A stretch of 64,000 nt of DNA from NCBI GenBank assembly GCA_943737045.1, contig CALSFV010000205.1, forward strand, positions 140,001 to 204,000, given 5' to 3'. The first letter of the stretch is position 1, and every line of letters begins with the position of its first letter. Of the stretch, positions 51,000 to 62,392 are shown piece after piece. The notes beneath the pieces are model-generated. The model had not been told where the DNA came from, ran no database searches, and was given only the letters and a program-made list of their open reading frames with translations. Origin of the DNA: Parapristionchus giblindavisi. Its lineage: Eukaryota > Nematoda > Chromadorea > Rhabditida > Diplogasteridae. The translations under genes and the position numbers were made by a program.

Positions 51000-51780
51000 T
51001 CTCAACGAATTATGATTGAATTTATATTAGAATAGGAAAAACCAGAACCAAAGTTCTCCACCGACTAATGAATTAGGAAAACGGCGGAAACATCAAAGCA
51101 ACGAGTGCACAAGTCAAGAGTCATTATCTACCTTTCCATTTATTAATATCATATTATCGATCGATTAACTCTTGTTCAAGAATCGATAAATTATTATTAT
51201 TATTATTCTGACAAATAAAAAAAATTATTCATGTATTTTTTAACTGCAAATGATATTGATTGATTATTATAATATTATTGATTTTTCCAAAAGGGGTACT
51301 GTATTCATGTAGTCATTGATTACAATCAGAAGCTAGTGAGATTCTGAATTAATTATGATAGTATGTAAATTAGTTACATCCAGGCGAAACGGAACCAAAG
51401 TTCTCAAACGCCTAATGAATTAAGCAAACGGCCGAAACATCAAAGCAACAGGTGTACAAATCGAGAATCATAATCTACCTCCATTCCCTCCTCGATCCTC
51501 ATATACTTTATTTTTATTGATCTCTCGCAAGAATTCCTCATTCATTCATTCATTTATTGTTTAAATTACATGTTTGTCGTTTTATGGTGAATAGATATTA
51601 ATTATCTATTACCTATTCATCTGGTTATTGATTGATATCAACGGCTAATATGATTCTGAACAAAATAATGATTATGTTTGCATTAGCGCTTTCAATCGCA
51701 GAATCAAAGTTATCAAACGCGTAATGAATTAAGCAAACGAGCGAAACATCAAAGCAACGGGTGTACAAATCAAGAGTCAT
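51000..51780. other. Expanded GPN3 intron 1 in unit c
   Basis: The intron holds repeated copies of a segment with ATTCATCTGGTTATTGATTG and GAAACATCAAAGCAACG, apparently three internal duplications. Units a and d have a single copy. Confidence 0.6.
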
Positions 51781-52498
51781 AATATACCTTTCCACTGCCA
51801 GCAGGTCCGATCACGAGTTGGAGGCACTTCATTGTTGTACAGACTGAGAAAATAAATCAATCAAAAATTGAAACTTCATACATCAATAACTACAGTATAC
51901 GTGCGGATGCTAACCGCCTTCCAAAACAACAACGAAACCGATGAATAATGGCAAAAAGCAGCTTTATTACACAGGAACTCGAGTGGATTGCACATATGGC
52001 TTACGATATGCAACAAAAAACGATACAAAAGGTACAACATGTTCAAGATAATAAATTGTTCCCGAGTATTAACGGTAGTATCCTATCAGCACTTTTCCTG
52101 AATAATCTCTAAGGGAAATAAATATTGAACAACAAATTCTCAATGTTCAAAAGTCGCGAAAAGAAGTGAAAAGACTCTCCCGATTGTGCACACTCCCTCG
52201 CATAATTTCGTGACTTGTGTACAGCACATTAAATTATAAAACATACTCGTTAACCTCTGCTTAATACACTAACGTACGCATGGTATAGAAACAAAATAAC
52301 AAACAAAATATGAACTGAGCTTACATTTTGAATATATATGAGGAGAAATGGCATCAATAGAAAAAGGGCGACGAGATGGAATGAACTTGTACAACGTAAT
52401 GCATGTAATCTATACAACTACAACCTATATACATACTACCGAGTTCAATCTACAAAATAACAGGTAAAAGATCAAAGATCAAAGTTCAAACTACAAAT

Positions 52499-52601
52499 CT
52501 ACGTATAGCCCAGATCATGGGCAAACTTCTTCAGCTTCTTCGGATCGTTGCAGTAGCTGCGCAGCTCTCGCAGCGCCTCATCTTGCTCGACCTCCGTGCA
52601 G
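52499..52601 (-). pseudogene. depdc5: DEPDC5 copy c: last exon only
   Basis: The 103-base last exon survives with an intact acceptor and stop. It encodes a variant C-terminus (KKLKKFAHDLG where unit d has EKLEKFARDLG). Beyond it only intron scraps (about 52625-52945, 52967-53128) and about 25 bases of exon 2 (53129-53153) remain before the 3' flank of the next GPN3. Confidence 0.8.
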
Positions 52602-53494
52602 CTGAAAGAGAAAAAAAACGAAAAACGATAATATGGGAATATACAACATTCTACGACAAATTACCAACGGATCATCGGTTTGCTAAGTCTCTCAAGGTCG
52701 TTTATTACCATCGTGAAACATAGATTCAATGGGTGTGAATGTTGAACACGTGTACAACACTGCCTGATCTCTTTGTTTACATAACCATTAATGGGGATAC
52801 CAAGTAGTGATGGAGATCAAAACTGCATAGCACTCCACTACATAAAACACAATCTACCGTAACCCGTAACACAATCTACCGTAACCCGTAGAGATCGTAT
52901 CCATGAATGGTATCAAACCGTTTGCCGACAAACGTGTAATGAAAGCCCTCATTCGAGCAAGAATTCTGCAATCTGCAAGTGCGTGGTTAGTATCACGACT
53001 GTTTGATACAAGTGGACCTTTTGCACCCGGCACTTTCTTGCTACACTGCCTTTACGAGAAGTGAAAGGTAAATAGTTCATCAGTTCGTTTCTGCTAAATT
53101 CAAATATTATACACCCGATACCCCATCAGCGTCCAAGTCATCGGTGCTCTTCCTTATCGACCGATAAAGTCTTATCTGTGCTAAAATAGCGGTATAGTCA
53201 GAAAAAAACCTTGCTACTTGTTTTGCACACTATCTCGCTCCTTTTTGCTATTATTTTCGTGACTGTACATTCTCTGCAATACACGCTTGCAAGAATTCAC
53301 AAATTCCATTCACATCATATCTGTTTATCAAAACATAACAACATAAACAAACAAATCAATCAATAAATCAATACCGGGAGATCACAACAGTTAGCGAACA
53401 AAGGCAAAAGTAGACAGTGTGGAATCATTGTGGTGTGGTGGTGTAACACAGTTTGGTGCCGTGGTGTAGTCGATCATTCTAGGCATACGGTATC

Positions 53495-56400
53495 TTATTC
53501 CGGATCGACTTCTTCGGGTATACGATCGTGCACCTCGGCGTCCTCACCGTACCTCAAATCAATCAATAAATCTACCGTAATCCGTCAAATTAGATTCTTG
53601 TCAAATTCTGCAGTAAGCTTTAGAAAGAGCAGAAAATGGCGGGAAACTCAAAAATTCAAATAAATACACATACTGTATGGTAGTGTCGACCATCAGAAGC
53701 AGATCCTCGATGCTCTCCTCTTCTGTGTTGTCGAGGGCCACCATACGGAACATGGAGTAGTCGTCGAGGACCTTAAACCATTCTTATGACCTTAGCATGT
53801 TAAGTAACATTATCATGCTAAATCCCGTTAAGTAACGTTCAGCAAGTCCTATGGCCTTAGCAGGATAAGTTATGCTAAGTAACATTAAGTAAGTCTTAAG
53901 GCACACTTACCGTAGCGATAGCCCTACTCAGAGCGGCGTGTCTCTCGTTCCACGGATCCTCCTGCACATCGTCCACTAACGAGAGACAATCCGAGTCGAG
54001 CATGTCCTGAGGAGCAAAGATCAAAGATCGACCCAACCACCCCATCATGTAATCAATATCCTCATCGCTCGAATACAATCTTTGTCTCAAAGAACCGCAA
54101 TCATTATCGCTGATCTCACTGCTCACACTCTTTGTCCTATCCTCTAGACCTTTAACCATTATCAATCGATGGGCTACCGTCACCCTGTCCATTCATACCG
54201 TACCTCGACATGTTTCCTTTCATCTCGGGACAATTGGTCCATCTTCGTGAGTACATTCACAGCGGCCGTCTCGAGTGATACCATGGATGACATGGCTGTG
54301 AGGGCACCAGCGATTAGTCTAGAAGAGAACATCATGGGGGAATAACGATAAGTTAGAAGTTAACCAAAGTTTAAGTTAGAGACCCTAACTTATCGATATG
54401 CTTACGTAAGGCTAAGTCAGACACTGATTTCCTTGTTGTTAGAATGAGTTCTGCCACGTCATCTAATCATAATAAAATAAATCTAATGGAAGGATCAGTC
54501 GGACCATGTTTCAGCCTGGTGAATTAGCGTTTCCGAGAATCTATGTTATGTAGAGGAAAGAATTGGTAGTGCTTTGTCTGGTGTTTCCCGATCGCGATCA
54601 GTATAGCTCATACATGGGCGGGGAACATGGAGCTCGATTCTACAGGGGGCATCCGAACGAAAAATGATTAATTTTACAGGGTGGGCTTCACTTTTTTATT
54701 CAAAAATTTCATCTAAACGCCATTTTTAAAGGGGAAGGCATTCCACAAATTTTCGAAATGCCCTAATTTTACAGGAGGCCCATGTCGGCGCTCATGTATG
54801 GTATAGCTATCCATGAACGTTGACAAACATGGCGCCACAATTATAGGCTGAAGCTCTGGCCAAAAATCATCCGCCTAAAAATAAGCTTGTGACGTCACGT
54901 GTGTCGTCAACCCTTTTTCAACATTCATGCATACGATGGTTCCCACCATATCCTAATCAGATGACCGTAACCCCTCCACGGCGGTTCATTGAACGAAAAT
55001 CCCTACATTTAACTTTGTCTTGAATCCTCCCGCACTTTGAAAAATCGGCAAAGTTGTTTTGCACCGGTCGGGATTCGAACCTACAGTGTTCGGATCGCTA
55101 AACAAAACTTCTAGCCACTAAGCCATCTCGGCATATTCCCCAGCTCGCAAAACCCAGTGAGAGCTGCAGTGAGAAGCGCTCCTATGGCCAGCAGCCGCAG
55201 CGCGTCACCGCAACGCGCCCAATCATATAGTATATCTCATTTGAATTTTCGTGTTAAGACTTTTTTGACCAATTTTGCAATAGGTTTGAAAAAATCAGAG
55301 TCGCTCTTAATTACTGTTATTGAACCGCCGTGCCCTCATCCCCACTCACTTTTCCGGTTCGAGCACAAAATGCGAATCGATCATGAAGAGTGAGCAGACG
55401 TTGTAGTCCCAGGCGCGAAACGCAGTCACTATGTCCTTCATTACCTGAAGTCAATCAATAAATCGATCCACCAATCAATCTATTTATCTATCAGTCAATC
55501 GATAAATCGATCAGTCCATTAATCAAACAGCCAACCAATTAACTAACCAAACAAATCAATCAATCACAAAATGACAATAGCCACACCACACTCCGTTTTA
55601 CAGGGTAGCTACCGTAACCATTACCCATCGTAACCCGTCAATCAATCAATCAATAATCTCTAACCGGCAGATGGGAGTACAGCTCGATCTGGCCGGGACA
55701 GTCAACGATGACGTAGGCATCATCACCATCCGTGAGCTGATCACGAATCCACTCCATGTTCTGCGAGACGTACCTGGAAAGTAGATGAATAAATGAAGGT
55801 ACAAAATTTTGAATTGCATGCACGCTACAAATAATATTTAGAATATATTATATAATGGTAGTAGTTATATGTACCCAATAAATGTCAAAGTTTATAGTCA
55901 AAATATAATAGGTCATTATCAATCAACCGTATCTTCGAACACTATTTCCTCATTCACTCCATTTCACGGTTACAAGATCAAATTTGCAAAAGGTTGTCAG
56001 CATAGAGTATACTCCGATCATTAATTTGTGATCTTCGTCGTCAACATCGTCAACATCTTCATCGTGATAATGCATGACCTTATCACAGTTACCCCGCCTC
56101 CTACCGTAACCAAAATCCGCCCTCTACCGTAATCCTGGTAAATGTCCCACTTACTCCATACAGAATACCAGTCCTCCATTGGGTCCCATGATGATGTCTT
56201 CATCTTCGAGGACGTCGTCGACAGAAATCAGATCACGGATGTCTACAAAGGATACAGCATTGTACTTACGAAACCATGAACTAAATTATTGGTACGATTG
56301 ATAAAGATCGGGACGATGTATGCAGCAGCAGAACTCTGGCCTTCACCACACCACTTTATTAGCAAACGGGTTGGCATTAATGTCACCTTACCCCGATTTC

Positions 56401-57810
56401 ATGAATTAAAGAACTAAGTCATACTACTCACGTTTTAGTACATGTGCTACTTACTTATCACTTACAAGGGAAGCACCAGTTGCGACGGAAACGATTCTGA
56501 AAGCGACCCATATGGGTCGTTAGGGTTGAGGGGGAGACCGCCAAAACTGTTTTCAAAAGTTGCCAAACTGTTCTGGTAATCGATATTTTCAATCAATATT
56601 TTTCAAAATATGCGCCGCTAAAATACCATAACTCTGTGTTTAATGAAGCTGCAGATTCCAAACTTGGCAGAGATAATAGCCCACGAGTTTTCCAAAACAT
56701 GGTAGAGAATGAGCCCGATCGATTGAATTCTGAGCAATTTTGAACATACACGATTATCACAGAAAGACAAAAAAAGTAAAATGATTTGCTGTCGGACTAA
56801 AAGAGCATCCATAGCTATTCTATTATAGGGATCATCTTTTGTCTTCATGATAATTGTGGCAAAGTCTAAGCCTAATCGGACAAATTCAGACATTTTCGAA
56901 AAAAGCGTGAAACTGGTTTCTACCATCTTTCTTCAATTATAACTTTTCCCGAAAAACACGAAATTTCATGAAACTCTAGTGTATTGTCGTCTACTATATA
57001 TAGAAGACATCTGGCTTTTAAATTGAATCGAAATTAACCTGAGAAGGTACTGCCTGTACCTCTCAAAATAAGAAAAAATAAATTTTTAAAATTTCCCAGA
57101 ATTCAACTGATCGGGCTCATACTAGACCAGGTTTTGTATCACTCATGGGGTATTGTCTCTACCAAGTTTGAAACCTGCAGCTTCATTGAACACATAGTAA
57201 TGGCATTTTATCCGCTCATGCGTTGAAAATATTGATTGAAAATATCGATTACCAGAACAGTTTGGCAACTTTTGAAAACAGTTTTGGCAGTCCCCCCCCC
57301 TCAACCCTAACGACCCATATGTGTCGCTTTCAGAATCGTTTCCGTCGCAACTGGTGCTTCCCTTGTTAGGCATAAGTATACTTAAACACTCCAACTTTCG
57401 CAACTTACCAACAGAAGGTGTGTAATTGAATGACTCAGCTGCCGGATCGAGGTTGACGATCTCAACGGGTCGATGGAGAGCGGCAAAGTGATTAGCCATC
57501 ACAGAACAGTATGTTGACTGCAAATATATCGATTGATTAATATCATATTATTGATTGATTATTCTGACAAATAAACAAAAGGGGTATAGTATTCATGTAC
57601 TTATGGATTAATATCAGTGGCTAATATGATTCTCAACAAATTATGATTGGATTTACATTAGCCAAAGTGATCCAGAGAGAACCAAAGTTCTCAAACACCC
57701 AATGAATTAAGCAAACGAGCGAAACATCAAAGCAACGGGTGTGCAAATCAAGAGTGATAATCTACCTTTCCACTGCCCGCAGGTCCGATCACGAGTTGGA
57801 GACACTTCAT
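53495..57810 (-). CDS. gpn3: GPN3 copy d, GPN-loop GTPase 3, apparently intact (270 aa)
   Basis: Nine exons with consistent phases: 57766-57810, 57409-57517, 56155-56242, 55665-55773, 55350-55444, 54204-54318, 53911-54006, 53674-53771 and 53495-53552. The 270-aa product has the P-loop GPAGSGKSTY, the GPN motif in [29 protein letters not shown] (G3), VLTKMDQLS (the NKxD-like site, here TKMD as in the family), and a C-terminus [11 protein letters not shown] matching GPN3. GPN3 works with GPN1 in assembly and nuclear import of RNA polymerase II. An acceptor (TTTTCTCAG) ends 11 bases before the ATG, and the poly(A) signal of the upstream DEPDC5-like gene is about 150 bases away, fitting trans-splicing within an operon. 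Intron 2 holds the T3 transposon. Confidence 0.92.
54609..54800. mobile_element. CATACATGGGCG MITE in GPN3 copy d
   Basis: 192 bp with an exact 8-bp duplication GTATAGCT (54601-54608, 54801-54808), in intron 5. Confidence 0.85.
54809..54935. repeat. TGACGTCA MITE
   Basis: Inverted arms CATGAACGTTGACAAACATG and CAACATTCATGCAT around GTGACGTCAC; next to the CATACATGGGCG element. Confidence 0.55.
54977..55332. mobile_element. 356-bp element with CACGGCGGTTCA ends carrying a tRNA-like block
   Basis: The ends are CACGGCGGTTCATT and its inverse AATGAACCGCCGTG (right side ATTGAACCGCCGTG). Flanks CCCTC on both sides (54972-54976, 55333-55337) suggest a 5-bp duplication. Units b and c lack it at the same intron position. 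Confidence 0.65.
55061..55133 (-). ncRNA. tRNA-like sequence (73 nt) inside the 356-bp element
   Basis: On the minus strand an A-box-like TGGCTTAGTGGC and a perfect B-box GGTTCGAATCC are spaced as in a tRNA gene, and the block is 73 nt. The acceptor and T stems do not pair well by eye, so it looks like a tRNA-derived or SINE-like head rather than a functional tRNA. Confidence 0.45.
56465..57365. mobile_element. 901-bp Tc5-like element (T3) in GPN3 intron 2
   Basis: Ends CAAGGGAAGCACCAGTTGCG and its inverse, with TTA on both sides (56462-56464, 57366-57368). The long inverted repeats (about 300 bp) have diverged by an estimated 10-15 percent, so it is old. Units b and c have uninterrupted sequence here; unit a has the same element, truncated. 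Confidence 0.85.
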
Positions 57811-57820
57811 TGTTGTACAA

Positions 57821-57827
57821 ACTGAGA
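57821..57827 (-). promoter_or_regulatory. Candidate trans-splice acceptor of GPN3
   Basis: TTTTCTCAG lies on the minus strand, 11 nt before the GPN3 ATG, with an A/T-rich tract behind it. All units with exon 1 keep it. Confidence 0.5.
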
Positions 57828-57958
57828 AAATAAATAAATGAATCAATCAATAATTGAAACTTCATAAGCCAATAACTACAGTATACTCGCGGATGCTACG
57901 ACCGCCTTCCAAAACAACAACAACAACGAAGCCGATCAATAATGGCAAAAAAAGCAAC

Positions 57959-57964
57959 TTTATT
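57959..57964 (-). terminator. Poly(A) signal AATAAA of the DEPDC5-like gene
   Basis: An AATAAA on the minus strand about 540 bases after the DEPDC5 stop and about 150 bases before the GPN3 ATG. The equivalent hexamer is present in units a and c. Confidence 0.55.
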
Positions 57965-58499
57965 ACACAGGAACTCGAGTGGATTGCACATATGGCTTAC
58001 GATATGCACCATAAAACGATACAAAAAAGGTACAACATGTTCAAGATAATAAATAGTGTTCCCGAGTATTAGTATCCTATCAGCACTTTTTCTGAATAAT
58101 TTCAAAGTGAAACAAATATTGAACAACAAATTCTCTTTGTTCAAAAGTCGCGAAAAGAAGAGAACTCTCCCCGTTCTGCACACTCTCGCATCTTTTCGTG
58201 ACTTTTGAACACCACATTACTGTATAAAACGTACTCGTGAACTATTTGTCATTAATACTCTCGCATGTGCATGGTATAGGAACAAAATAACAAACAAAAA
58301 TATGAACTGAGTGGTTTACATTTTGAATATATGTATGGGGGAAATGGCATCAAAGGAAAATAGAGACAAGAGGGAATGAACTTGTACAACGTAATGAAAG
58401 TTATCTATACAACTACAACCTATATACATACTACCGAGTTCAATCTACAAAATAACAGGTAAAAGATCAAAGACCAAAGTTCAAACTACAAACTACAAT

Positions 58500-60807
58500 C
58501 TACGTATAGCCCAGATCACGGGCAAACTTCTCCAGCTTCTCCGGATCGTTGCAGTAGCTGCGCAGCTCTCGCAGCGCCTCATCTTGTTCGACTTCCGTGC
58601 AACTGAAAGAGATCAAAGATCAAAGGCCAAACCACACTGAGGCAGTGCAACACAGGAGAGGCAAGTGAGTGATATTAGGGAAACAACTGCATGGGTGGTA
58701 CTCATGAAGGTTGGCATACTGTTTGTTGAGTTGTTTGCAATGCAACGAGCGGAACATGGGCCTTTCTCAAAGAAGTTTGAAACTAGCCACTCTTAAAACT
58801 CGCAAGGCTTGAAACTCCCAGACTTAAATAGGGGCTAGAACCTCGTGAAAAAACAGTTTGCCAACCTTCATGGATACGGCACCAAATGATAAAATAGACT
58901 CACACACCGCTTACATCGTAGGCCCCGAAAAACGAGAGCAAACCCGGAATGAGATAAAGAACACAAGTTGTTTGATTGAATATGAATTATGGTGTGGTGT
59001 GGTGTTTGAATGACATACGGTAGAGGGGGGACACAATATGAAGCATCTGTGTGAGAGAACGGGAAAACATCGCATTTATAAGACAGTCAGCAAAAATAAT
59101 ATAGTTAGTTAACGATCGACAACCGGAGTTCTTTCGACTACCGTAATCACTCACTCGTTCGGGGTGGGATCGGGAGCACGGAAGGGACCGGTACGCTGCG
59201 GGACAGCAGCGCTAATAATATGGGAATATACTACATATTCAAGAAGAAATTTAAAAAAGTGAGAACCGGTTTGTTAAATCTCTCAAGGTCGTTTATGAGC
59301 ATCGTGAAACACAGATTCAATGGGTGTGAATGTTGAGCCCATGTCTAACACTGCCTAATACCTTACTTTACAATCATTAATAGGCATACCAAGAGGTAAT
59401 GGAGATCAAAACTACATAGCACTCCTCTACATAATCCAATCTACCGTAACCCGTAACCCTACCGTACCCTGCGTTTCGGTATCGATGACTGAGCAAGTGG
59501 TTCCAGCTCCAATAGTAGAATGGCTGGCCAGTGGTTGGTCGTTCGAGTGACGCGAACATTCCGCCGGTCCAGTGCACAAAATATCTGTAATAGACATATT
59601 GTGGTCGTGTGCCTTACTTCACCACGGTGGTGCGGCGACGTTTCACAGTCGTGTAATTACAGTAACAAACGTACTGGCTAATCTCCGATCGCTTCTTGTG
59701 CACGGGACACGCGAGTGAGACGAAGCCACGGTGATGGAGTAGAGAACGCATCACAGAGGGAAGCTACAATGGGGGAGATACAGTATTATCATGGATACTG
59801 TAGAGATCGTATGCATGATCTCTGGCAAAAGCCTCCGCCTACGGTTGTGACGTCACATTTGTCGGAAAACAAACAATTTCTTAATGCATCGTTACATTTG
59901 CCTTACGTGCCTACGCCGTAACCCCCTCCCCCGCGTCTCCGAGGAGGCGGAGGGGGTTACGGCGTAAGCACGTAAGGCAAATGAAACGATACATTACGCT
60001 CATGGATATCTGTAGATGTTCCCAGAACATCCGTTGCCACTGTGATTATTGTAAGCGTAAATCAGAAAATACCAAAAGTTTCGAAAATACAAGCCTGGTG
60101 GATACAGGTTTCATGCCGTTTTAAATACCAATGGTCAAGTCTGGTGTGGCAGTGGAGTAGAACAAAGCGATAAAAGAACAATAAAACTCTCTCACCTCCG
60201 TCTCCTTCAGCGTTCCTCGATCAATCTTGATCTTGATTGGTTGTCTGCAAGTAATCAATGAGCTCTAGGATTACTGTAACTATCGTTTCGGGATCCGAGC
60301 AATCAATCAATCGATCGATAAATCCTCTCACCTCAAAGGATTCGAGTGTACATCAGTGGGAAGGGCAAAGATGTCTTCTGGGACCGGGAAAAGGTAGAAC
60401 TTGGCAGACTCGGCACGACGGCGCCACACGGATAACTGAATGAGTACATAGACCAAAGATCAAAGATCAAATTCATTCTTCCCTTATCATTCCATAAACT
60501 ATGTATGAAACATCCAAACCATCATTATCCTATCATATTGAATTCTCCCAATCAATCAATATTCGATTGAGTACGGTAGCTTGAACAAATCAATAAATCA
60601 GTAATACTTACCGTATCAGCCACAGTTTGACCACAAGCCATCATCCATTTAACCGTGAACTCGAACGCCTTACCCTCACAGTAGGAACGCTCGTATTCGA
60701 TCTTAAATAATTAATCAATAAATACATCACATCAATCAATATCACTCAACTACCGTAATCTCATGAATTGTATACTTAGACCAAGGGTCATCACTAGACT
60801 AATTATG

Positions 60808-60861
<54 letters not shown>

Positions 60862-60865
60862 TTAC

Positions 60866-60919
<54 letters not shown>

Positions 60920-62335
60920 CGTAACTAGGATAGCATGTTCTACCGTAATCTGAATACGTCAATAGCCATATCCACCGTACCCTTGCCCACTCCCCGAGTG
61001 GATAGTCGTACTCTCGATCGCGCAGATCCGCGTCAAGTGCGTGCGCTCGGAAGACGCACTCGTCCGGACGCGTCATTGAGCGGCATCCGCGCGGCAGGAA
61101 GTCCACGCAGCAGAACCTGAAATTGATCGGGTCAAATATTGATCGATTGCATTTGAATGGAAAATGCCCGAGCTAATTTTATTCTCCGCTCTGGCAACAC
61201 TCTCTCGTGGGCAAATAAAGCCAGAGAGTTTGGCCATAGCGGAGAGTATAGCTCTGGGTGTCTTTAATTGTGATGTTTGACAATAAATAAAAGCTAATTC
61301 GTGAAAAATATGCACTTTTCACCATTTCCGAAACGCGCATAATATCCAGTTACTTTCCGGTTTCACTCAACTATTATTGAATCAGACCATAGCTGGGATA
61401 GTGTTATCATTAGATAGACAATGTTAGATAAAAAGACTCAAATAAAGTTCGTACTTGGGCAGATTGAAGCCCTCCCTTCCTACTTCTTCCTTAAGCGTGC
61501 AGTACTGGTAGCCATAGTGGAGATCGTGCACTTCACGGGTTACTGTAATGATCGATAACACTAATGATGATACTGTAACGAAATAATGCGTTCAAAAATG
61601 GTATCGTTATGAGCACATTATCGTATGTTATTTAATTCATTACGACATCAATTGTTCGCTCTTTCTTATATTATCATCACCATGTGGTTTACTGAACGAT
61701 AATGAGCAGAATGATAGATTGTTGGAAAATTTTTTTTTAAATAAGAATAAAACAAATTGAAGCATACAATGTCCGTCGTCCGATGACGATACCTCCGAGA
61801 GATCATCTCGAATCAAGGCTGCAACCATATGTGTTCTTTTGCATTCATCGAACAATCGATTTATTGTTGACTTTGAAAGGCACACCCCGTGCTTATTTGA
61901 AACTCTGCGCTCTGGTCACACTCTCTCGCTGTATTTGCATGCGACAGAGCGCTGCAAGAGCGGAGAGTGGAATTAGCTCGGGTTGTGCCTTTGAAGAACG
62001 TAGAGGATCCCAATTTCAGTGTTTTTTCCAAACAATCAATCGATACTTTGTTAGACGTATCAAAAAACGTATGTAAAAAACACTCTTCCTTTTACCATAA
62101 ATAAACTGCAACCAGACCCAACCTACAGTAACTCTCGTCCCAGCACATTAATTAATCAATAATTAAAATAATCAATGAATCAGTGGATAAAACTCACGTG
62201 GTTGCATCACTTCAATCAGTCCCCCTCCCACAAATTGCTTATTCGCGTACGCGACTGCTTGCTGTCGGCCGCTCAGTTCGCGCACGTTCGCTTGCAGCCA
62301 CGAGATCAAGTCGTAGCTGCAATAGACACAATAAG

Positions 62336-62392
<57 letters not shown>

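Larger units (their letters stand above)
47497..51832 (-). pseudogene. gpn3: GPN3 copy c: complete exons, exon 4 interrupted
   Basis: All nine exons are present: 51788-51832, 50802-50910, 50429-50516, 49403-50054 (exon 4 with insertion), 49054-49148, 48269-48383, 47979-48074, 47677-47774 and 47497-47554. All splice sites and exon lengths match unit d except exon 4, where a 535-bp hAT-like MITE plus its 8-bp duplication follows the codons for IELYSH. Translation then runs into a new frame and stops. Unless the insertion is spliced out, the product loses the switch region downstream and everything C-terminal. No other lesion was found, so the insertion is probably recent. Confidence 0.88.

Noticed and set aside
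55061..55133. Functional tRNA gene
   Set aside because: The box motifs are good, but the stems do not pair by eye and the block lies inside a repeat element.
60808..60925. Asn- and Ile-rich protein segments
   Set aside because: They are translations of the AAT/ATT microsatellite in an intron.
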